NCBI GenBank assembly: GCA_902788785.1
Contig: CADALT010000023.1
Span: 1 to 47,784 of the forward strand
Source of the DNA: an uncultured Ruminococcus sp.
GTDB taxonomy: Bacteria > Bacillota > Clostridia > Oscillospirales > Ruminococcaceae
Length of the DNA stretch: 47,784 nt
Reading direction: 5' to 3'
This document shows, piece after piece, positions 42,791 to 47,784 of this stretch. Each line of letters begins with the position of its first letter. The stretch's first letter is position 1. A program made the position numbers and the translations under genes. A model generated the notes under the pieces. It searched no databases. It was not told the DNA's origin and saw only the letters and a list, made by a program, of their open reading frames with translations.

Positions 42791-44599
42791 TTATTCCGAC
42801 CAATATGCGAATACGGGCGTGCCGTAGTCTACGTTCTCATAGATATATTCTGCTTTATCGTAGGGCAGGTTTATACAGCCGTGGCTGCCCCATGTGGCTG
42901 ACTGGTACTTTGTTCCACCGAATACGCCCTCCTGCCATGAAGCATCGTGGAAACCTATGCCGATGGTACTTATATAGTTCCAGAATTCAACGTATGATGC
43001 GTAAGACTGTCCGTCCGAACTGCCCACCAGTGTCTTGCCGCGCTCCTTTATCCAGAGCTTGTATACGCCTGCGGGTGTGTTTCTCGACTCGCTGGGATAG
43101 CCCGAAACGAAGTCGCTCTCCATCATCAGCTTGCCGTTCTCGTAGTACCACAGATGCTGTGCGCTAAGGTCAACATCGAAATATGTATCCGAGAAATCCT
43201 TTGTGGGTGTCAGCCAGTCAGGGTTGCAGGTATACTGGTAGTGCGAATCGGGATTCTCGTACCATACAGGCTCGGTATCCAGCGACTCGCCGCTTTCGAT
43301 GGTACGTACTATCAGGTTTATCATGCCGTCCTCGTCCAGCCACCAGCCGTAACAGCCGTCGCCCTGGGGAACTGTGATGGTGCCCCTGTTGGTGGACTCA
43401 AATTCTCTGTCTTTGCCGAAGGTATTGTACTTGTCCTCCAGCGTTTTTACATAGCTCCTGATAGCCTCACGGTCGATCTGCAGACCGCTTACGGGGCTTT
43501 CTATATCGAAATCTGTCCATTCCATTATCTGCTTGCCGTCGATCAGCTCCTTGCCCAGCTTGAACTCGAAGGTGATCTCCATATTGTGCAGATTATTGAG
43601 CTTGTTGCAGTCCTCCATAAGCTCCTTGGAATTTACTCTGGGCAGCTTATAGCAGTCCAGCGAACTGATGGCGATATCGAAATTCATGTTATCCAGCTCA
43701 TTTTCCACGTACTCGTAGATGAGCGCTATCTTCTTGTCGTCGATAGTGTTTCCCTCGACCTCGTTCACCACCGTGAAGCTGCCGTTATCGTTCTGGGCGA
43801 TGTACGCATCCTTGGGCGGTGTAGCTTTGGGGTCGTCTATCAGCTTATGCGCAAGCTGAGCCTCAAGCTTGTCCTTGTCGTAGCTGAAAGCGCTGTTTAT
43901 GGTGAATTCTTCTTTGCCGAACTGTGCCGAGAGCCACTTATCGTGGTTCTGCTCGCTGTAGTATTGCTCGACCATTTTCTCGGTATCATCGACATAGCCT
44001 ATATCGCTGAGCTTTATGGCGATACTTGTGCCGTCCTTCTTGGTTACCAGCAGGTTCTCGGGAATGACCGCAGCCTTTTTCAGCTCCTCGATGGCTCTCG
44101 CCTTATCCATGCCGCCTACGTTTACCTCGCTCACGTAGGTGTTGGGCAAAAACTTGTTCTCGTAATTCTTTTTTCCCGTGAAGAATATGCCCAGTCCGCA
44201 GCCTAAGCCTGCAAGCACTATCACCGTGCAGATAGCTGCGACCTTAGTGCCGTTGAGCCTTAACTTCTTCTTGGCCTTCTTCTTTTTAACAGCTGCCGCA
44301 GTAGCCTTTTTACTGCCGCTCTTTGACTTTGCAGAGGTGCTGCTTTTCTTTGATGAAGCGCTTTTTGCGCCTGTACTCTTTGAACTGCTCTTTTTCTTTG
44401 TGCCGCCCGAGCTTTTGCTTGTCTGTGCTGCCGGACGTTTTTTCTTTACAGTCCTCACGGGTGCATAGTCATCGTAATAAGCGTCCTCACCGAAATCGGT
44501 GACACCCCCGACGGGCTCATACCTGTCCTCCGCACTCTCCGATGCAGCCATGTTCCGTGCTATCATCCTTGCAAGATCTTCTTTGCTCCTGTTCTCCAT
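42791..44599 (-). CDS. L,D-transpeptidase (YkuD) with PG_binding_4-like domains
   Basis: 602 residues. A cytoplasmic N-terminus with a long Lys/Ser/Ala-rich stretch (~50-115), one membrane helix (~120-142), then extracellular PG_binding_4 (YoaR-like) domains (~145-450) and a C-terminal YkuD catalytic domain (~475-602). The catalytic motif includes GFHDA and SHGCINLP with the active Cys. It forms 3-3 (meso-DAP to meso-DAP) peptidoglycan cross-links at the membrane-wall interface and is insensitive to most beta-lactams. AAGGAG precedes ATG 44599, and a clear promoter lies at 44688-44716. The transcript leader contains an ATCTGTC/GACAGAT hairpin (44648-44676). Confidence 0.93.
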   Translation of the reverse strand: MENRSKEDLARMIARNMAASESAEDRYEPVGGVTDFGEDAYYDDYAPVRTVKKKRPAAQTSKSSGGTKKKSSSKSTGAKSASSKKSSTSAKSKSGSKKATAAAVKKKKAKKKLRLNGTKVAAICTVIVLAGLGCGLGIFFTGKKNYENKFLPNTYVSEVNVGGMDKARAIEELKKAAVIPENLLVTKKDGTSIAIKLSDIGYVDDTEKMVEQYYSEQNHDKWLSAQFGKEEFTINSAFSYDKDKLEAQLAHKLIDDPKATPPKDAYIAQNDNGSFTVVNEVEGNTIDDKKIALIYEYVENELDNMNFDIAISSLDCYKLPRVNSKELMEDCNKLNNLHNMEITFEFKLGKELIDGKQIMEWTDFDIESPVSGLQIDREAIRSYVKTLEDKYNTFGKDREFESTNRGTITVPQGDGCYGWWLDEDGMINLIVRTIESGESLDTEPVWYENPDSHYQYTCNPDWLTPTKDFSDTYFDVDLSAQHLWYYENGKLMMESDFVSGYPSESRNTPAGVYKLWIKERGKTLVGSSDGQSYASYVEFWNYISTIGIGFHDASWQEGVFGGTKYQSATWGSHGCINLPYDKAEYIYENVDYGTPVFAYWSE

Positions 44600-44687
44600 T
44601 AGGTCCTGCTCTCCTTCTTGAATCGTCTAATACTTCTCCTTGCCCCTATCTGTCTGACCAAACTGTGCCGACAGATATCCATTTTCT

Positions 44688-44716
44688 ATTATACAACATT
44701 TTTCGCCCGATTTCAA
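44688..44716 (-). promoter_or_regulatory. Promoter of the L,D-transpeptidase gene
   Basis: Minus strand: TTGAAA (44711-44716) and TATAAT (44688-44693), 17-bp spacer. The 348-bp gap 44600-44947 otherwise holds the two leaders and the divergent Na/Pi promoter. Confidence 0.8.
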
Positions 44717-44841
44717 TAGGTGAATGTATTATTTTTTTGACTCTTTGCCCGACATTATCATTTTTTAAAATAACGTCAAAAAATTCAATAGAGCTTGATG
44801 TTAAATTGTTAAAATAACTTCGTTTTTTTACGGGAAATTTA

Positions 44842-44870
44842 TTGACAATCATGTTATAATAAGGTATAAT
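44842..44870 (+). promoter_or_regulatory. Consensus promoter of the Na/Pi cotransporter gene
   Basis: TTGACA (44842-44847) and TATAAT (44865-44870), 17-bp spacer. A second TATAAT lies within the spacer at 44855-44860. Confidence 0.88.
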
Positions 44871-44947
44871 TTAAGATGTACGGATATAATGTTTTATCAT
44901 ATAAAGTGCAGTCAGGGAGGCTGCAAGGGAAAGGAATTGGAAGTAAA

Positions 44948-46741
44948 ATGTCGGTTTTTTTTAACATCTTAGTGGCGCTGGGCGGTCTCGCCATGTTCAT
45001 GTACGGAATGAAGACCCTCAGTTCGGGACTTGAAAAGGCAGCAGGCGGTCTGATGGAGAAAATACTTGCCAAGGTGTCAGGCAATATTTTTACGAGTATC
45101 CTGTTCGGTGCGATAGTTACCGCTGCGGTACAGTCCTCAACAGCTACGACCGTAATAGTCATAGGCCTTGTTAATGCAGGTCTGCTGAAGCTGCGTGGTG
45201 CGGTTGGTATCATCATGGGTGCCAATATCGGTACGACCATGACCGCACATATATTAAGACTAGCAAGTGTGGGCCAGTCGGATAATTTCCTGATAAATCT
45301 GATAAACCCCATAAATCTTTCAGCCATGCTTGCGGTGGCAGGTATGGGTGTACTGATGTTCGCAAAGAAGAACAAGTATAAGACTGTCGGCGAGATACTG
45401 CTGGGCGTGGCTATACTATTTACAGGTATCACCACGATGAAGGGTTCCATAGGACCTCTGTTCAAGGACCCCGACACAGTTCGTTCGATATTCAGCCTGC
45501 TGAAAAACCCTGCGCTGGGTATACTGGTAGGTATAGTTGTTACTATCTGCACTCAGTCCAGTGCGGCTGCGGTAGGTATACTCCAGATAATCGCCAAGGA
45601 GACAGGCGGTGCGGTGCTGTTCGCATCAGCATTCCCTATAATAATGGGTACTAATATAGGTACCTGTGCGACACCTCTGCTGTCGTCGCTCAATTCTTCA
45701 AAGAACGCTAAGAGGGCGGCTCTGCTGCACTTCTACTTCAACTTCATCGGCACGATACTGTTTTTGATAGTCATATATGCAGTACAGTTCACCATAGGCT
45801 GGGCTTTCTGGGATAAGGGCTTTGACGATGGCGACATCGCAAATTTCCATACACTGTTCAATGTGATCGTTACAGCTATATTCATCCCCTTTGCAGGTCT
45901 GCTGGAGAAGCTTGCCTGCCTGACCGTTCGTGATAAGCCCGGTGAGGAGGACGATGTGTTCACCAAGGAAGATCTGCTGGACGAGCGTTTCCTGGTGACA
46001 CCAAATGTTGCCATAGCCCAGACCAAGGAAGCTGTGGTGCAGATGGGTATATATGCACGCAAAAATTTTGAGACAGCCTGCGAACTTCTGGACAGGTACG
46101 ACCTGAAAGAAGTGGAGAAGCTCAACGAGCGTGAGGAACTGCTCGACAGGCTGGAGGACAGAGTGGGTCAGTACCTTATAAAGCTTAATGACTGCGACCT
46201 CAATGAGGACGAAGCCAGAATGGTGACCACACTGTTCCACCTTATATCGGAATACGAGAGAATAGGCGACTATTCTGTAAATATAAGCGAGACTGCTGCG
46301 GTGCTCTATGAGGAGGAGGCACACTTCTCTGACAGAGCGAACAGCGAGCTTGCAGTGGTAAACGGTGCGATAGGCGAGATAATCGACCTGGCTATCGAAG
46401 CTACCAAGACTATGGATATGGATATCCTCACGGAGATAGAACCTCTGGAGGAGGTCGTGGACAGATTGGTCGAGGAGCTCAAGGCGGTGCATATCGACCG
46501 TTCAAAGAAGGGGCTGTGTGCCATCGAAGTTGGTATACATTTCCTGGATATACTTACCAATGTGGAGAGGATATCCGACCACTGCTCAAATATCGCTATC
46601 TACCTGATATCTCAGAAACAGCAGTATGAGACACTGAAAAAGCACGAGTATCTTGATGACCTGCATAAGCACGGCACAAGGACATATGAGACCAAGCTTG
46701 AGGAGTATACCGAGAAGTATTCGCTGAAAGCATTGGCGTAA
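44948..46741 (+). CDS. Na/Pi cotransporter family protein with PhoU-like domain
   Basis: 597 residues. Two inverted NaPi_cotrn halves: the first carries QSSTATTV (near residue 62) and GANIGTT, the second TQSSAAAVG (near 202) and GTNIGTC. These QSS repeats bind sodium and phosphate. About eight to nine membrane helices lead to residue ~325. The cytoplasmic C-terminus (~350-590) is a PhoU-like helical domain, probably linking transport to phosphate status. ATG 44948 has AAGGAATTGG upstream; an earlier in-frame ATG would start close to the promoter. A small unknown protein gene follows 35 bp downstream. Confidence 0.94.
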   Translation: MSVFFNILVALGGLAMFMYGMKTLSSGLEKAAGGLMEKILAKVSGNIFTSILFGAIVTAAVQSSTATTVIVIGLVNAGLLKLRGAVGIIMGANIGTTMTAHILRLASVGQSDNFLINLINPINLSAMLAVAGMGVLMFAKKNKYKTVGEILLGVAILFTGITTMKGSIGPLFKDPDTVRSIFSLLKNPALGILVGIVVTICTQSSAAAVGILQIIAKETGGAVLFASAFPIIMGTNIGTCATPLLSSLNSSKNAKRAALLHFYFNFIGTILFLIVIYAVQFTIGWAFWDKGFDDGDIANFHTLFNVIVTAIFIPFAGLLEKLACLTVRDKPGEEDDVFTKEDLLDERFLVTPNVAIAQTKEAVVQMGIYARKNFETACELLDRYDLKEVEKLNEREELLDRLEDRVGQYLIKLNDCDLNEDEARMVTTLFHLISEYERIGDYSVNISETAAVLYEEEAHFSDRANSELAVVNGAIGEIIDLAIEATKTMDMDILTEIEPLEEVVDRLVEELKAVHIDRSKKGLCAIEVGIHFLDILTNVERISDHCSNIAIYLISQKQQYETLKKHEYLDDLHKHGTRTYETKLEEYTEKYSLKALA

Positions 46742-46776
46742 CAACCGATAATAACATGAAAGGGGAGGAAGGCAGT

Positions 46777-47592
46777 ATGTATTATACGGAAGAACGGCTG
46801 AGAGAGGCTGTCGAGGAAGCAAGGGAGCTTATCAGGGTGTATTGCGACTGCTATTCCGACCTGAAAATACCATCGGATGACGGCAGCGACGAACAGCCTG
46901 CTGCGCTTTCGGTGGAGCATTACGAGAAAATGGTGGCTGAGAAGAAGCTTTCGGGCTACAGCATGGTCTGGGGCGAAAGTCCCTTTGAGCCGTATAACAG
47001 CTTCTACATCACTGAGATAGCTGACAGTACAGTGCTGCCCCGTAAGATATACAAGGGCGCTGTGCGCAAAAGGGCAGGCAAGGCGGCACACTATTACTGC
47101 GACGGCGAGCCTGAGTATTCGGCTTACTATGGCAAGAATGACAGCGTTGTGCGTGAAGAGTTCTTTGTCAGGCGTGATGATATGCGCATAGGTATGCTTT
47201 TCCCCTCGGGCGGCGGAGATATGAACCGTATCACCATAGAACATTTTGATGAAGAAAACAAGCCTGTGAGCTTTTTGTGGATGTACGTAAACAGTATGCT
47301 GGGCGGTGCCTGCGGTCATTATGAATATGAGGACGGCAGGATAGTCGGGGCTGAGTACATCATGAGGCTGTACCTCGACCGAGAGGTCATAGCGTATGAG
47401 CACGATGACGGTCTGACAGTGCCGGGCGGCTTGCAGAGGTATACCTTCATTTATCCCGAAGATGGCGGACTTGTAAAGAGCTGCATCAGGGAGGAATACA
47501 CCTCCAGAAAGTGCGAGAGCACCAAGCTGAGAGTTCCCGTATCGATAGTCAGACATCTTGATGATTACGGCATAAAGTGGTTTACAAAGTGA
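46777..47592 (+). CDS. Hypothetical protein, 271 aa
   Basis: Soluble and acidic, with no signal peptide or membrane helix. It begins with a helix (MYYTEERLREAVEEAREL) and continues as a beta-rich, Tyr- and Gly-rich sequence with repeated short strands (EYEDGRIVGAEYIMRLYLDR). I do not recognise a family. GGGGAGGAAGG precedes ATG 46777; an upstream in-frame ATG at 46756 precedes that site. It lies 35 bp after the phosphate transporter and is probably cotranscribed, with a terminator at 47605-47629. Confidence 0.8.
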   Translation: MYYTEERLREAVEEARELIRVYCDCYSDLKIPSDDGSDEQPAALSVEHYEKMVAEKKLSGYSMVWGESPFEPYNSFYITEIADSTVLPRKIYKGAVRKRAGKAAHYYCDGEPEYSAYYGKNDSVVREEFFVRRDDMRIGMLFPSGGGDMNRITIEHFDEENKPVSFLWMYVNSMLGGACGHYEYEDGRIVGAEYIMRLYLDREVIAYEHDDGLTVPGGLQRYTFIYPEDGGLVKSCIREEYTSRKCESTKLRVPVSIVRHLDDYGIKWFTK

Positions 47593-47604
47593 TGAAATAA
47601 AATA

Positions 47605-47629
47605 AACGGACCGCTAAGCACGGTCCGTT
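47605..47629 (+). terminator. Terminator after the last gene
   Basis: AACGGACCG (47605-47613) and CGGTCCGTT (47621-47629) form a perfect 9-bp stem with a 7-nt loop. The T tract is poor. Confidence 0.75.
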
Positions 47630-47784
47630 AAGATAGCTTTGTCAGTATCCCGCATAAAAAAATCAATACCCGTTTCTTATCGGCTTGAAACAGGTATCGA
47701 TCTTCTTATAGAATTATGAAAGGGATTTGATTGATAATTGGCAAAGCCTGCAAGTTTCGGCGTTTTGTAAGCTCTGCCAAGTAT
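47630..47784. other. Right window edge, no confident gene
   Basis: 155 bp. On the minus strand a frame open from the edge to about 47710 (YLAELTKRRNLQALPIIN) could be the C-terminal end of a gene lying outside the window, but it is too short to call. TTTCTTATCGGCTTGAAAC-type short repeats are seen but no defined element. Confidence 0.3.

Noticed and set aside
42516-42803. Minus-strand frame of 95 codons between aroQ and the L,D-transpeptidase gene
   Set aside because: It spans strong palindromes and a terminator-like hairpin, has a composition unlike neighbours and resembles an intergenic repeat rather than a protein gene.

Overview
The window looks like a chromosomal segment of a low-to-mid GC anaerobic Firmicute, most likely a Ruminococcus close to R. 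albus (inference). The main clue is three secreted proteins with type I-like dockerin modules. Each dockerin has two EF-hand-like repeats (D-x-N-x-D) followed by an 'AAHIKGIK' helix, the form I associate with rumen Ruminococcus. Consensus sigma-70 promoters with 17-bp spacers, AAGGAG ribosome sites, a LytTR two-component pair and an AGCS symporter agree with this. No phage, plasmid, rRNA or CRISPR features were seen.

Layout. 1-2.2 kb: an AGCS symporter gene broken by one in-frame TAG, then tRNA-Tyr, tRNA-Thr and tRNA-Pro, all minus strand. 2.3-8.3 kb: a minus-strand operon of four membrane proteins of unknown function, ending in a 1612-residue polytopic protein built from tandem ~106-residue units. 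8.5-9.4 kb: an XRE regulator whose promoter is separated from its start codon by a MITE-like hairpin element. 9.4-13.7 kb: a GH2 beta-glycosidase and a YitT-family membrane protein. 13.9-15.8 kb: a dockerin protein and a lipoprotein. 15.9-18.9 kb: a LytTR response regulator, an AgrC-like kinase and a CPBP intramembrane protease.

19.2-28.65 kb is the most interesting part: eight tightly packed plus-strand genes behind one consensus promoter. They encode a GNAT acetyltransferase, a coiled-coil protein starting MSGPKVD, a zinc-ribbon/FHA protein, an NrdG-like radical SAM protein without NrdD, a ClpB-type AAA+ ATPase with a degenerate first AAA domain, a PP2C phosphatase, a Ser/Thr kinase with ten N-terminal 10-residue Thr-containing repeats, and a multipass membrane protein. 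I infer a phosphothreonine-controlled AAA+ machine. It parallels the kinase/phosphatase/FHA/Clp control of type VI secretion but has none of the secretion structural genes.

28.7-40.4 kb: a membrane-anchored endonuclease/exonuclease/phosphatase-fold protein, a dockerin-bearing HExxH metallopeptidase, a frameshifted lipoprotein, an APH-fold protein lacking both catalytic aspartates, and a 5-kb surface protein of about 16 Ig-like modules plus a C-terminal dockerin whose repeat array holds a frame-breaking deletion. 40.4-47.6 kb is housekeeping: M24 aminopeptidase, SUKH/SMI1-like protein, aroQ, an L,D-transpeptidase, a Na/Pi cotransporter with a PhoU domain, and an unknown protein. Three genes (AGCS symporter, lipoprotein, repeat protein) carry reading-frame lesions, so assembly error must be weighed against real decay.
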